Source of the DNA: Nocardioides daphniae
GTDB lineage: Bacteria; Actinomycetota; Actinomycetes; Propionibacteriales; Nocardioidaceae
DNA: 64,000 bases
Direction: 5' to 3'
Assembly: GCF_004777465.1 (NCBI RefSeq)
Contig: NZ_CP038462.1
Location: 2,852,001 to 2,916,000 of the forward strand
Made by a program: the position numbers and the translations under genes. Each line of letters begins with the position of its first letter. The first letter of the stretch is position 1. Below the pieces are notes generated by a model. That model made no database searches, was not told the DNA's origin, and saw nothing but the letters and a program-made list of their open reading frames with translations. Positions 19,896 to 29,612 of this stretch are shown here, in pieces.

Positions 19896-20681
19896 TCAGC
19901 CCCCGTGCGCGACCGCAGTCATGGCGGTCATGATCTCCAGGACCCGCTCGCGCGTGGGCTGGCGCAGCTCCTCGACGATGCGCCCGTCGGCGAGGAAGAC
20001 CACCCGGTCCGTGTACGCAGCCGCGACCGCGTCGTGGGTGACCATGACGATCGTCTGCTGGTGCTCGTCGACCGAGCGGCGCAGCAGTGACAGTACCTCG
20101 GCGCCGGAGTGGGAGTCGAGGTTGCCGGTGGGCTCGTCGGCGAAGACGATCTGCGGCCGGCTCACCAGCGCCCGGGCCACGGCGACGCGCTGCTGCTGGC
20201 CGCCGGAGAGCTCGTTCGGCTTGTGGTCGAGGCGGTCGCCGAGGCCCACGGTCCGGATGACGTTGCGGTACCACCGTCGGTCGGGCTTGCGCCCGGCGAT
20301 GGAGAGGGGCAGGAGGATGTTCTCCTCCGCCGTCAGCGTCGGGACCAGGTTGAAGGACTGGAAGACGAAGCCGATCTCGTCGCGCCGCAGCCTGGTCAGC
20401 GCGTCGTCGCCGAGCCGCCCGATCTCCTGGTTGCCGATCCAGACCTCGCCACGGTCGGCGGTGTCGAGAGCCGCGCAGCAGTGCATCAGGGTCGACTTGC
20501 CCGAGCCGCTGGGGCCCATGACGGCGGTGAACTCACCGGCCTCGATGTCGATGCTGACCCCGTCGAGCGCCCGGACCGCCGCCGGGCCGTGCCCGTAGGT
20601 CTTGCTCAGGTCACGCACGCGCGCTGCTGGGGGGCCGAGCCCGTACGGGTGCCCGGCCGCGTGCCTCGCGGCGCCACTCAT
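19896..20681 (-). CDS. ABC transporter ATP-binding protein (LolD/MacB type)
   Basis: This 261-residue ATPase powers the permease encoded one base downstream. It shows Walker [11 protein letters not shown]-loop [10 protein letters not shown], signature [10 protein letters not shown], Walker [14 protein letters not shown] and the H-loop VTHD. The start ATG at 20679-20681 follows AGGGAGG. The frame extends further upstream but without similarity. The gene is intact. It is divergent from alkB, with 130 bp between the starts. Confidence 0.92.
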   Translation of the reverse strand: MSGAARHAAGHPYGLGPPAARVRDLSKTYGHGPAAVRALDGVSIDIEAGEFTAVMGPSGSGKSTLMHCCAALDTADRGEVWIGNQEIGRLGDDALTRLRRDEIGFVFQSFNLVPTLTAEENILLPLSIAGRKPDRRWYRNVIRTVGLGDRLDHKPNELSGGQQQRVAVARALVSRPQIVFADEPTGNLDSHSGAEVLSLLRRSVDEHQQTIVMVTHDAVAAAYTDRVVFLADGRIVEELRQPTRERVLEIMTAMTAVAHGG

Positions 20682-20786
20682 GCTCCAACCCTCCCTTGCC
20701 GCGCCAAATGACGCGGTCCCTCCCTCGGTGAAACCATAGGGGGCCGACGGCTGTGCGCAACTCGGGTGACCGTAAAGCTTGCCGCA

Positions 20787-20802
20787 TCGAACACCTGTTC
20801 GA
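20787..20802. promoter_or_regulatory. SOS box (LexA operator) upstream of the AlkB-like gene
   Basis: TCGAACACCTGTTCGA is a perfect match to the actinobacterial SOS consensus TCGAAC-N4-GTTCGA. It ends just before the candidate -10 (TACGGT, 20803-20808) and lies 13 bp before the alkB GTG, a position where LexA would block transcription. Confidence 0.9.
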
Positions 20803-20808
20803 TACGGT
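20803..20808 (+). promoter_or_regulatory. -10 element of the AlkB-like gene
   Basis: TACGGT is followed by 6 nt and GTG 20815. A possible -35 (TTGCCG, 20779-20784) lies 18 nt upstream, with the SOS box in the spacer. Confidence 0.55.
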
Positions 20809-20814
20809 GGGGTG

Positions 20815-21426
20815 GTGGAGTACCAGACGACGCTCTTCGCCCTCGACGCCCCCGGGACGGCCCCGCTGGCGCCCGAGCGGCGCGTGCTCAGCCACGGCGC
20901 CTGGGTCGACGTGCAGCGCAGCTGGCTCGGCGAGGCCGACGACGTCTTCCGCACCATGGTCGACGAGGTCCCGTGGCACGCGGAGCAGCGCCAGATGTAC
21001 GACCGCGTGGTGGCGGTCCCGCGTCTCCTGCACATGTACGGCGTCGGCGCGCCGTTGCCGCACCCCCGGCTGGCCGAGGCGCGCGAGGCGCTGTCGGCGC
21101 ACTACCTGCCCGAGCTCGGGGAGCCGTTCGTGACCGCCGGGTGCTGCTTCTACCGCGACGGCCACGACTCCGTCGCCTGGCACGGCGACACGATCGGCCG
21201 GGGCCGCAACCACGACACGATGGTCGCCATCGTCTCCCTGGGCGACCCGCGCCGCCTGCTGCTCCGACCGCGTGAGGGCGGCCGGTCGATCGCGGTGACG
21301 ATGGGTCACGGCGACCTGGTCGTCATGGGCGGCAGCTGCCAGCGCACGTGGGAGCACGCCGTGCCGAAGCAGGCGCACGCCGGCCCGCGGATCTCGGTCC
21401 AGTTCCGTCCGCTCAACGTGTTCTGA
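20815..21426 (+). CDS. AlkB-like alpha-ketoglutarate-dependent dioxygenase
   Basis: This is a 203-residue 2OG-Fe(II) oxygenase that would oxidatively dealkylate DNA bases. The iron ligands are visible as H123-G-D125 (SVAWHGDTIG) and H181 (TWEHAVPK), and the 2OG-binding RxxxxxR is R192-R198 (RISVQFR). The start is GTG 20815, chosen because the -10 lies 6 nt upstream; GTG 20812 is in frame too. The perfect SOS box over its promoter puts it under LexA. Its end overlaps the convergent DUF2207 gene by 14 bp. Confidence 0.88.
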   Translation: MEYQTTLFALDAPGTAPLAPERRVLSHGAWVDVQRSWLGEADDVFRTMVDEVPWHAEQRQMYDRVVAVPRLLHMYGVGAPLPHPRLAEAREALSAHYLPELGEPFVTAGCCFYRDGHDSVAWHGDTIGRGRNHDTMVAIVSLGDPRRLLLRPREGGRSIAVTMGHGDLVVMGGSCQRTWEHAVPKQAHAGPRISVQFRPLNVF

Positions 21427-22570
21427 TCCGGGCCGCGAGCCGCCGCCCGGCGTTGGTCCGCTTGACGGTGAGGCCCGGGCGCACGGCCGGCAGCGCGAAC
21501 GCCGCGAAGGCGCCGGGCACCAGGGCGACCAGCGACATGTGGGGGCCCAGCAGGACCAGCCACACGGCGTACGCGACCAGGGCGGCGACGACGCCGAAGG
21601 CGATGCCGCTGCGCGGCCCGGCGGCGCTGACCAGCCCCTCCCGGGTCGCCCACCCACGCAGCTCGGCGGTGGTCGCCGGGTCAGGTCCCCGACCGCTGAG
21701 CAGGTAGGCCGCCTGCTCCGGGCTCACCCCCTCGACGGGCACGGCGTCCGCCGCAGTCGCGTCGTCGAAGGAGGCACCCAGGGCGATCCGCCGTCCGAGC
21801 CATCCCGCGAAGACGACGGCGGCCGCCACCGGTGCCAGCAGCCACGGCCACGGGCTGAGCACCGGGTTCATCCACACCGGCCAGAGCTGGCGCGTCCGGG
21901 CCTCGGATGCAGCCACGGGCAGGCTCGCGGTGACCGTCACCGGCGTACGCGGCGCCAGCCCCTGGGCCGTCACGGTCACCGTGGCGCCGTCGACGTCGGC
22001 GGCGCAGCCGGTCTCGCCCTGCGCGCAGGTGACCTCGGCATCGGGGGCGGCGGGGAGCCGCAGCGTCAGCTCCGCGACGTCGACGGCCTGCGCGATCGTG
22101 TCCGGGACGAGCTCGGCCCTCACCTCCGAGGCGCCGCTCCCGCTGGCCAGCTGGACGTCGTCGATCTCGTACTTGAGAACCACGGTGTGCTGGCCGGGCT
22201 CACGCAACCGACCCCCGACCTCGACCACGTGGAAGCGGCCGCCCTGCTCGGTGCGCCACTCGAACTCCCCCGGGCGCCCGTCGACGACGACGGCGACCTC
22301 ACGAGGCACGCGTCGCAGGCGCGGCTGGTCGGCGTCGTACTCGTCGAAGACCCGCGAGACGGCCGCGCCGCCGTCGCCGACGTCGAGCACCAAGGTCTCG
22401 GTGGCGACCAGGTCGGCGTCGTCGTCGACCTCCAGCACCGCGTTGTAGCGGCTGACCCGGACCTCCGCACCACCCGCGCTGGGCGCGTCACCCACGAGGT
22501 AGCGCAGCGCAGGGAGGCAGGCGAGGGTCACGAGCGCGGCGAGCACCAGCCACGGCACCACTCTCGTCAT
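21413..22570 (-). CDS. DUF2207 membrane protein
   Basis: This 385-residue protein starts with a signal-like helix (about 5-25). A long extracytoplasmic beta-rich region follows (VSRYNAVLEVDDDADLVATETL, HTVVLKYEIDDVQL), then helices at about 245-262 and 318-355 with a cytoplasmic loop between (EGVSPEQAAYLL). The pattern is that of DUF2207 predicted membrane proteins, of unknown function, here in a short form without the Gly-rich tail. A -10 hexamer 7 nt before the ATG suggests a leaderless mRNA. It overlaps the alkB 3' end. Confidence 0.75.
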   Translation of the reverse strand: MTRVVPWLVLAALVTLACLPALRYLVGDAPSAGGAEVRVSRYNAVLEVDDDADLVATETLVLDVGDGGAAVSRVFDEYDADQPRLRRVPREVAVVVDGRPGEFEWRTEQGGRFHVVEVGGRLREPGQHTVVLKYEIDDVQLASGSGASEVRAELVPDTIAQAVDVAELTLRLPAAPDAEVTCAQGETGCAADVDGATVTVTAQGLAPRTPVTVTASLPVAASEARTRQLWPVWMNPVLSPWPWLLAPVAAAVVFAGWLGRRIALGASFDDATAADAVPVEGVSPEQAAYLLSGRGPDPATTAELRGWATREGLVSAAGPRSGIAFGVVAALVAYAVWLVLLGPHMSLVALVPGAFAAFALPAVRPGLTVKRTNAGRRLAARIRTR

Positions 22571-22577
22571 GGGCCCG

Positions 22578-22583
22578 ACCCTA
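22578..22583 (-). promoter_or_regulatory. -10 element of the DUF2207 gene
   Basis: On the minus strand TAGGGT is followed by 7 nt and ATG 22570. Confidence 0.4.
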
Positions 22584-22604
22584 GTTCCCGGAGGGCAGGA
22601 GTGG

Positions 22605-23339
22605 TCAGCGGCGCCCCGCGGGCTCGTCCCAGCCGCGTCGGGGGCTGCGGCTGCCCATGGCCTCGTCCCGCGAGCGGTAGACGATGTAGGGCCGGGTGAG
22701 GTAGCCGACGGGCGCCGAGAAGACGTGGACCAGGCGGGTGAAGGGCCACAGCGCGAAGAGGGCGAAGGCGACCAGCGCGTGCAGCTGGAAGCCGATCGGG
22801 GCGTCGGCCATCAGCGAGGCGTCGGGGTTGAAGGCGAGGAACGAGCGGTACCAGACCGAGACGCCCTCCCGGTAGTTGTACTCGCCCCCGAGGGTGAAGA
22901 TCGACCCGGCGATGGTGTTCCACATCCCCAGGAAGATCGCGGCCGCGAGGAAGAGGTACATCACCTTGTCCATCCCCGTCGTGGCGCTGAAGACCGGCCC
23001 GACCGTGCGCCTGCGGTAGATCAGGATGACCAGGCCGACCGTCGCGGCGATGCCGGCCAGGAGCCCTCCACCGACCGCCACGTAGTGGTACATGTGGTCG
23101 TCGATACCGACCGCGTCGGTCCACGACCGCGGGACCAGCAGCCCGATCACGTGGCCGCCGACGACCCCGAGCATGCCGAAGTGGAAGAGCGGGGAGCCGA
23201 GCCGCAGCATGCGGTCCTCGTAGAGCTGCGACGACCGCGTGGTCCAGCCGAACTTGTCGTAGCGGTAGCGCCACACGTGGCCGACCACGAAGGTGGCGAG
23301 GCAGAGGTAGGGCACGATCACCCACAGGAAGACGTCCAT
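22605..23339 (-). CDS. narI: Respiratory nitrate reductase gamma subunit (cytochrome b)
   Basis: NarI is the membrane dihaem cytochrome b that passes quinol electrons to NarH. The 244-residue protein has five helices and histidines at the expected haem-ligand places (GSPLFHFGMLGVVGGHVIG near 50-67 and the region FQLHALVAFALFALWPFTRLVH near 185-206, quoted as landmarks). Its ATG shares one base with the narJ stop (TGATG), so translation is coupled. It is the last gene of narGHJI. Confidence 0.96.
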   Translation of the reverse strand: MDVFLWVIVPYLCLATFVVGHVWRYRYDKFGWTTRSSQLYEDRMLRLGSPLFHFGMLGVVGGHVIGLLVPRSWTDAVGIDDHMYHYVAVGGGLLAGIAATVGLVILIYRRRTVGPVFSATTGMDKVMYLFLAAAIFLGMWNTIAGSIFTLGGEYNYREGVSVWYRSFLAFNPDASLMADAPIGFQLHALVAFALFALWPFTRLVHVFSAPVGYLTRPYIVYRSRDEAMGSRSPRRGWDEPAGRR

Positions 23340-24034
23340 CAGGGGGCTCCCACCGGGATGCGGGCCGACGAGATCAGGGTGGGGCCGCCCGGTGGCGGGG
23401 CCAGGGCCGGGTCGCCGTAGCCCCCGAGCCCCACCTCCTCGGCCGGTGGGCCGGCCTCGACCAGACGGCGTACGGCGTCGGCGTCGTCACCGTCGAGCGG
23501 CGGCAGGGTCGCGCAGACCGCGGCCACCACGCCCCACCACGGCGAGCCCAGCCCGTCGTCGAAGCCGGCCAGGGCCAGGCGGAGCATCTCCAGGCCCGCC
23601 CGGTGGTCGAGCAGCAGCTTCAGCGCACCCGCCGTGTCGACCAGCGCCCCGAACTGCAGCACCACGCTGACGTGGTCGGGCAGCTCGTCCTCGTCGGGGT
23701 CGAACTCGACGCCGGCGGCGCGGTAGGCCTCCTTGAACTCGACCAGCGCCAGCCCGCGGCGGCGGGTGTCACCGTGCGAGAAGTAGGTGAGGTAGGGCGA
23801 GCACTTGCGGGTCAGGTCGAACGCCTTGACGTAGTCGACCTGCAGCTCGCGCAGGTCGTGCGTACGCAGGTGGTCGATCACCGGCTGCAGGTGCGGGTCG
23901 TCGGGCACCAGGGCCTCCAGCCCGTCGAGGGCGGCCAGGAGCCGCTCGTCGGGGTAGTCGAGCAGGGCCGCGCAGACCGCCCACACCGGGCGCACGTCCC
24001 GCTGCGTCCCGCGACGCGTACGTCGTGACCTCAC
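23339..24034 (-). CDS. narJ: Nitrate reductase assembly chaperone
   Basis: NarJ is a cytoplasmic chaperone needed to insert the molybdenum cofactor and attach NarGH to NarI. The 231-residue helical protein has the family landmarks LLDYPDERLLAAL, DYVKAFDLTRKCSPYLTYFSHGD and the Pro-rich tail. It starts at GTG 24032-24034, overlapping the narH stop (GTGA), and overlaps narI at the other end, giving a tightly coupled operon. The frame is intact. Confidence 0.95.
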   Translation of the reverse strand: MRSRRTRRGTQRDVRPVWAVCAALLDYPDERLLAALDGLEALVPDDPHLQPVIDHLRTHDLRELQVDYVKAFDLTRKCSPYLTYFSHGDTRRRGLALVEFKEAYRAAGVEFDPDEDELPDHVSVVLQFGALVDTAGALKLLLDHRAGLEMLRLALAGFDDGLGSPWWGVVAAVCATLPPLDGDDADAVRRLVEAGPPAEEVGLGGYGDPALAPPPGGPTLISSARIPVGAP

Positions 24035-25695
24035 CGCGCACCTCCCGACTTCGGCGGGAAGAGTCCCTCGGGGACTCCCCGGCCGTCCCAGTTGAGCAGG
24101 TTGACCCGCCCCGCCTCCGCGCCGCCGCCGGCCAGCTCGTCGCTGGTGTCGGAACCCTGCCGTTCCTTGAGCATCTGGAGGTTCTCCGCGGCGACCGGGT
24201 TGAGCCGGCCCGAGCCCTCACCGAAGAGGCTCTGCTGCTGGCCCCCGCCGTACTCCGAGACGGGGCAGTCGGTCGCCAGCTCCTCCAGCGCGTGGGCCTG
24301 CTCGGCGTGGGCGGTGGGGATGACGTAGCGCTCGGAGTACTTGGCGATCGCCAGCAGCCGGAACATCTCGTACATCGTCTCGCCGTCCATCCCCACGGAG
24401 GCGGGGATCGACTCGTCGGGGTCGCGCCCCAGGTTGATGTCGCGCATGTAGGAGCGCATCGCTGCGAGCTTGCGCAGCACGTCGTTGACCGGCGTGACGT
24501 CGCCGGCGGTGAAGAGGTTCGCCAGGTACTCGACCGGGATGCGCAGGGTGTCGATGGCCGCGAAGAGGTTCTCCGCGTCCTCAGCGTCGTGGCCGGTCTC
24601 CTTGATCACGTCGACGACCGGTGAGAGCGGCGGGATGTACCAGACCATCGGCATCGTGCGGTACTCCGGGTGCAGCGGCAGGGCCACCTCGTAGCGCGAG
24701 ATCAGCGCCCAGATCGGGGAGCGTCGCGCGGCCTCCATCCAGTCACCGGGGATCCCGGCCTCCTCCGCCGCGGCCTGCACCTGCGGGTCGAACGGGTCGA
24801 GGAAGCACTCCCGCTGCGCCCGGTAGAGGTCCTGGTCGTCCTCCACCGAGGCGGCCTCGAGCACCTTGTCGGCGTCGTAGAGCACGAGCCCGATGTAGCG
24901 CAGCCGACCGACGCAGGTCTCCGAGCAGACGGTCGGGATGCCGACCTCCACGCGGGGGTAGCAGAAGGTGCACTTCTCGGCCTTGCCGGTCTTGTGGTTG
25001 AAGTAGACCTTCTTGTAGGGGCAGCCCGAGACGCACATGCGCCAGCCGCGGCAGCGGTCCTGGTCGACCAGGACGATGCCGTCCTCGCTGCGCTTGTAGA
25101 TCGCGCCGCTGGGGCAGGAGGCCGCGCAGGACGGGTTGAGGCAGTGCTCGCAGATCCGGGGCAGGTAGAACATGAAGGTCTGCTCGAACTCGAGCTTCAC
25201 CTTGTCCTCGATGCCCTTGAGCATCTCGTCCTTCACCGCGTGCTTCGTGGAGCCGGCGAGGTCGTCGTCCCAGTTGGCCGACCACTCGATGTTCATCGTC
25301 TTCCCGCTGAGCAGGGAGACCGGGCGGGCGACCGGGAAGGTCTTCGACGCAGGCGAGCGCAGCAGCGTCTCGTAGTCGTAGGTCCAGGGCTCGTAGTAGT
25401 CCTGGATGGAGGGCAGCTTGGGGTTGGAGAAGATCGTGACCAGCTTCTTCATCCGGCCGCCGGCCTTGAGCTTGAGCCGCCCCTTGGGGGTGCGGACCCA
25501 GCCGCCCTTCCACTCCTCCTGGTCCTCGTAGGTCCGCGGGTAGCCGAGGCCCGGCCGCGTCTCGACGTTGTTGAACCAGACGTACTCGGTGCCGCTGCGG
25601 TTGGTCCACGCCTGCTTGCAGGTGACCGAGCAGGTGTGGCAGCCGATGCACTTGTCGAGGTTCATCACCATGGCCATCTGAGCCATCACGCGCAT
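24031..25695 (-). CDS. narH: Respiratory nitrate reductase beta subunit
   Basis: NarH carries the [4Fe-4S]/[3Fe-4S] chain between NarI and NarG. The 554 residues include four cysteine groups: CIGCHTCSVTCKQ (about 16-28), CEHCLNPSCAASCP, CRGWRMCVSGCP and CTFCYPRVEVGIPTVCSETC. The Trp in CRGWRMC is the NarH signature that leaves a 3Fe cluster. The start is ATG 25693-25695 with AGGGG upstream, 17 bp after narG. It is clean and full length. Confidence 0.97.
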   Translation of the reverse strand: MRVMAQMAMVMNLDKCIGCHTCSVTCKQAWTNRSGTEYVWFNNVETRPGLGYPRTYEDQEEWKGGWVRTPKGRLKLKAGGRMKKLVTIFSNPKLPSIQDYYEPWTYDYETLLRSPASKTFPVARPVSLLSGKTMNIEWSANWDDDLAGSTKHAVKDEMLKGIEDKVKLEFEQTFMFYLPRICEHCLNPSCAASCPSGAIYKRSEDGIVLVDQDRCRGWRMCVSGCPYKKVYFNHKTGKAEKCTFCYPRVEVGIPTVCSETCVGRLRYIGLVLYDADKVLEAASVEDDQDLYRAQRECFLDPFDPQVQAAAEEAGIPGDWMEAARRSPIWALISRYEVALPLHPEYRTMPMVWYIPPLSPVVDVIKETGHDAEDAENLFAAIDTLRIPVEYLANLFTAGDVTPVNDVLRKLAAMRSYMRDINLGRDPDESIPASVGMDGETMYEMFRLLAIAKYSERYVIPTAHAEQAHALEELATDCPVSEYGGGQQQSLFGEGSGRLNPVAAENLQMLKERQGSDTSDELAGGGAEAGRVNLLNWDGRGVPEGLFPPKSGGAR

Positions 25696-25712
25696 GTCGT
25701 CGCCCCTGTCCC

Positions 25713-28700
25713 TCAGTACTCCACCGGCGTGCGCCGCTTGCGGATCGTGGTGACCTCGTCGCGGTTGTTGCCGATCGGACCGATGTAGTTGAAGAAGTAG
25801 GCCAGCTGCGCGTAGCCGCCGACGATGTGGTTGGGCTTGAGCAGGATCCGGGTGAGGCTGTTGTGGATGCCCCCGCGCTTGCCGTCGCGCTCGGTGAGCG
25901 GCACGTCGATCAGCCGGTCCTGCGCGTGGTGCATGTAGACGGTGCCCTCGGGCATCCGGTGGCTGACGATCGCGCGGGCCGCCACGACGCCGTTGCGGTT
26001 GACCATCTCCACCCAGTCGTTGTCCTCGATGCCGACCTTGGCCGCGTCGCGGTCGGACATCCACACCGACTGCCCGCCGCGGGAGAGCGAGAGCATGAAG
26101 AGGTTGTCCTGGTACTCCGAGTGGATCGACCACTTGTTGTGCGGGTCAGGTAGCGCACCACCACGCCGAGCTCGTCGGTCGTGCCGAGCGTCGGCTCGCC
26201 GAAGAGGTGCGACATGTCCAGGGGTGGGCGGTAGACCGGCAGCATCTCGCGCGTCCCGAGGAACCAGTCGTGGTCGACGTAGAACTGCTGGCGCCCGGTC
26301 AGCGTGTGGAACGGCTTGCCGCGCTCGATGTTGATCGTGAACGGGCTGTAGCGCCGGCCGCCGCTCTCCGAGCCGGACCACTCCGGCGAGGTGATCACCG
26401 GCACCGGCGCCACCTGGGTGTCGGCGAAGGTGATCTGCTTGCCCTCGTGCTCGGCGGCCAGGTCGGCCAGCTCCATCCCCGTGCGCTTCTCCAGGAACTT
26501 GAACCCCTGGGTGGCCAGGTGGCCGTTGGAGACCCCGGCCAGGTGCAGCATCGCGTCGGCCATCTGCACGTCGGTCTCGACCTTCGGCTGCCCGTCGCCG
26601 GCGCCGCCGCGCACCACGCCGTTGCGCTTGCGCAGGATCTCGACCTCACGTCGTACGTCGTAGGCGACGCCCTTGGTGAGCATGCCGACCTTCTCCAGCA
26701 GCGGCCCGATCGACGTCATCTTCTCGAAGATCGCGGCGTAGTCGCGCTCGGCGACCGCGATCACCGGCATCGTGCGGCCCGGCACCGGGTCGCACTCCCC
26801 CATCCGCCAGGTCCTTGACCACGCCGTGCTCGGTGGCCATCGCCTCCGGGGTGTCGTGCCACAGCGGCTTGGCGACGACGTCCTTGCGGGTGCCGAGGTG
26901 GGTCGCGGCGAGCTCGGAGAAGCGCTTCGCGATCACCTTCCAGGTGTCCCAGCCGACTTGGCTGCCACGGCGGGGCGATCGCCGGGTTGAAGGAGTGCAC
27001 GAAGGGGTGCATGTCGGTGGTCGACAGGTCGTGCTTCTCGTACCAGGTCGCGGCCGGCAGGACGACGTCGCTGAAGATCGTGCTCGAGGTCATCCGGAAG
27101 TCGATCGTGGTGAGCAGGTCGAGCTTGCCCTCCGGCGCCTCGTCGGCCCAGCGCACCGAGGTCGGACGGTGCTCCGGCCCGGCCTCGGCGGCGGTCGCCG
27201 AGCTGTCGGTGCCGAGCAGGTGGCGCAGGAAGTACTCGTTGCCCTTCGCCGAGCTGCCCAGCAGGTTGGAGCGCCACAGCGACAGGATCCGGGGGTGGTT
27301 CTCCTCGGCCTCAGGGTCCTCGACCGCGAACCGGAGCCGGCCCTCCTTCAGCTCGTTCGCGACGTACGCCGGGACCTCCATGCCGGCAGCCTCGGCGTCG
27401 TCGGCGAGCGTCAGGGAGCTGCGGTCGAAGGTGGGATAGCTGGGCGTCCAGCCGAGCCGCACCGACTGCGCGAGCAGGTCCATCACGGTCTTCCCGGCGA
27501 AGTAGCCGGTGCCGGAGTCGAGGTCGTCGGCGGAGAAGGTGTCGTAGCGATACTGGGACGTGTTCACGTACCAGTACGCGGTCTGGTTCATGTGGCGCGG
27601 CGGGCGCTGCCAGTCCAGCGCGAAGGCCATGTGCTGGAAGCCCATGATCGGGCGGATCTTCTCCTGCCCGACGTAGTGCGCCCAGCCGCCGCCGTTGCGG
27701 CCCTGCGTGCCGGTGATCGTGGTGAGCAGCAGGATCGTCCGGTAGAGCTGGTCGGAGTGGTACCAGTGGTTGACGCCGGCTCCGAGCAGGATCATCCCGC
27801 GGCCCTCGGTGTCGATCGCGTTGCGCGCCCACTCCCGCGCCAGCCGGGTGACCTGCTCGGCCGGGACGCCGGTGTGCTGCTGCTGCCACGCCGGGGTGGC
27901 GGGCACCGAGGGGTCCTCGTACGACGCGGGCCACTGTCCCGGCAGCCCGTCGCGGGCGACGCCGTACTGGGCGAGGAGCAGGTCGAGGACGGTGGTGACC
28001 AGCCGGTCGCCCACCTGCACCGCAGGCACGCCCCGGCGCTCGTGCGCGACGCGGCCGTCAGGTGCGTCGAAGCGGGGCAGCTCGACCTCGTACGCCCGTG
28101 CCCCGGCCAGCCCGTGGAGGGTGAGCAACGGGTCGATGTCGCCGAGGTCGAGGTTCCACTGGCCCTCCCCCTCGGCGCCGAAGCGGTGGCCGATCGAGCC
28201 GCGAGGGATCCGCACCTGACCCGCGGCGTCGATCACCGCGGGCTTCCACATCGCGTTCTCCTGGCCACCCTCGGGGTGGTCGACGTCGCCGGCGACCAGG
28301 AACTTGCCCGGCCGGACCGCACCGTCCTCCCCCACCTCGAGGGAGACGAGGTGGGGGAGGTCGGTGAAGCGCTTGTTGTAGTCGACGAAGAACGGCACCT
28401 GGGAGTCGACGAAGAACTCCTTGAGGATGACGTGGCCCATCGCCATCGCCATCGCCCCGTCGGTGCCGGGCGCCGGGCTCACCCACTCGTCGGCGAACTT
28501 CACGTTCTCCGCGTAGTCGGGCGCCACCGCGATCACCTTCTGGCCGCGGTAGCGCGCCTCGGTCATCCAGTGCGCGTCGGGGGTGCGGGTCATCGGGACG
28601 TTGGAGCCCCACATGATCAGGTAGCCGGCGTCCCACCAGTCGCCCGACTCGGGCACGTCGGTCTGGTCGCCGAACATCTGCGGCGAGGCGTTGGGCAGGT

Positions 28701-29400
28701 CGGCGTACCAGTCGTAGAACGACAGCATCGGTGCGCCGATGAGCTCCAGGAAGCGGGCACCCGAGGCGTAGGAGACCGGCGACATCGCGGGGATCGGCGA
28801 GAAGCCGGCGATCCGGTCGGGCCCCCACCGCTTGACCGTGTAGACGTGGGCGGCGGCCACGATCTCGGTGACCTCCTCCCAGGTCGCCCGGACCAGGCCG
28901 CCCTTGCCGCGGGCCGCCTTGTAGCGCTTCGCCTTCTCCGGGTCCTGGACGATCGAGCCCCAGGCGACCACCGGGTCGCCGTACTGGGCCAGCGCCTCGC
29001 GGAACATGTCGAGCAGCACGCCACGGACGTACGGGTGGCGCACCCGCGTCGGGCTGTAGGTGTACCAGGAGAACGCGGCACCTCGGGGGCAGCCGCGGGG
29101 CTCGTACTCCGGGCGGTCGGCGCCGGCGCTGGGGTAGTCGGTCTGCTGCGCCTCCCAGGTGATGATCCCGTCCTTGACGTAGACCTTCCACGAGCAAGAG
29201 CCGGTGCAGTTGACGCCGTGGGTGGAGCGGACCACCTTGTCGTGGGCCCACCGGTCGCGGTAGAACGCGTCGCCCTCGCGGCCGCCGGTGGTGGTGATCG
29301 TGCGGCGGTCGTCGCTCACCTCGCTGCGGGTGAAGAACCGACGGGTGCCGACCAGGGCGTCGCTCAGCCCGCCGTCGAAACCAAGCTTCGCGTCGCTCAC
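25713..29400 (-). CDS. narG: Respiratory nitrate reductase alpha subunit, three frame breaks
   Basis: NarG is the Mo-bisMGD subunit that reduces nitrate to nitrite on the cytoplasmic face. The reconstructed length is 1229 residues, normal for the family. The FS0 ligands are visible in STHGVNCTGSC and EPRGCPRGA (about 60-105), and the molybdenum-ligand Asp lies in DWYADLPNASPQ. The frame breaks near 26955 (two bases lost before GWDTWKVIAKRF), 26805 (one extra base before WRMGECDPVPGRTMP) and 26145 (one base lost before PHNKWSIHSEYQDN). All domains are present. The start is GTG 29398-29400 after AAGGGAAAG. It heads narGHJI, divergent from narK1. Confidence 0.92.
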
Positions 29401-29485
29401 AGGTCTTTCCCTTTCGCCGCCGTACGCCGTCGATCGAGGCTGTGTCGCAGGTCACTATTCCCCCAGGTTCGGTACACCGCAAGGG

Positions 29486-29514
29486 TTGACACGGCAGCGC
29501 AAGTTGTCTTGTGT
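29486..29514 (+). promoter_or_regulatory. Candidate narK1 promoter
   Basis: A consensus -35 TTGACA (29486-29491) is followed after 17 nt by TTGTGT. An imperfect palindrome CAAGTTGTCTTG (29500-29511) overlaps the downstream half and could be an operator. No consensus FNR site (TTGAT-N4-ATCAA) was seen in the 212-bp narG-narK gap. Confidence 0.35.
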
Positions 29515-29612
29515 GGACCGCGACAGACCGACGGATCCGGACGCCAACGGCGTCCACTTCGAGACGTGCGCCCCACGTGACGCGCGAGCAAAGGCTTCCT
29601 CCAGGAGAGCCC

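Noticed and set aside
17292..20090. A 932-codon open frame antisense to the ABC permease and ATPase
   Set aside because: Its composition is Asp/Gly/His/Arg-rich without domains, and the opposite strand encodes a clear FtsX-type transporter.
26815..29580. A 921-codon open frame antisense to narG
   Set aside because: The opposite strand encodes NarG with its cluster and cofactor motifs; this is a shadow frame.
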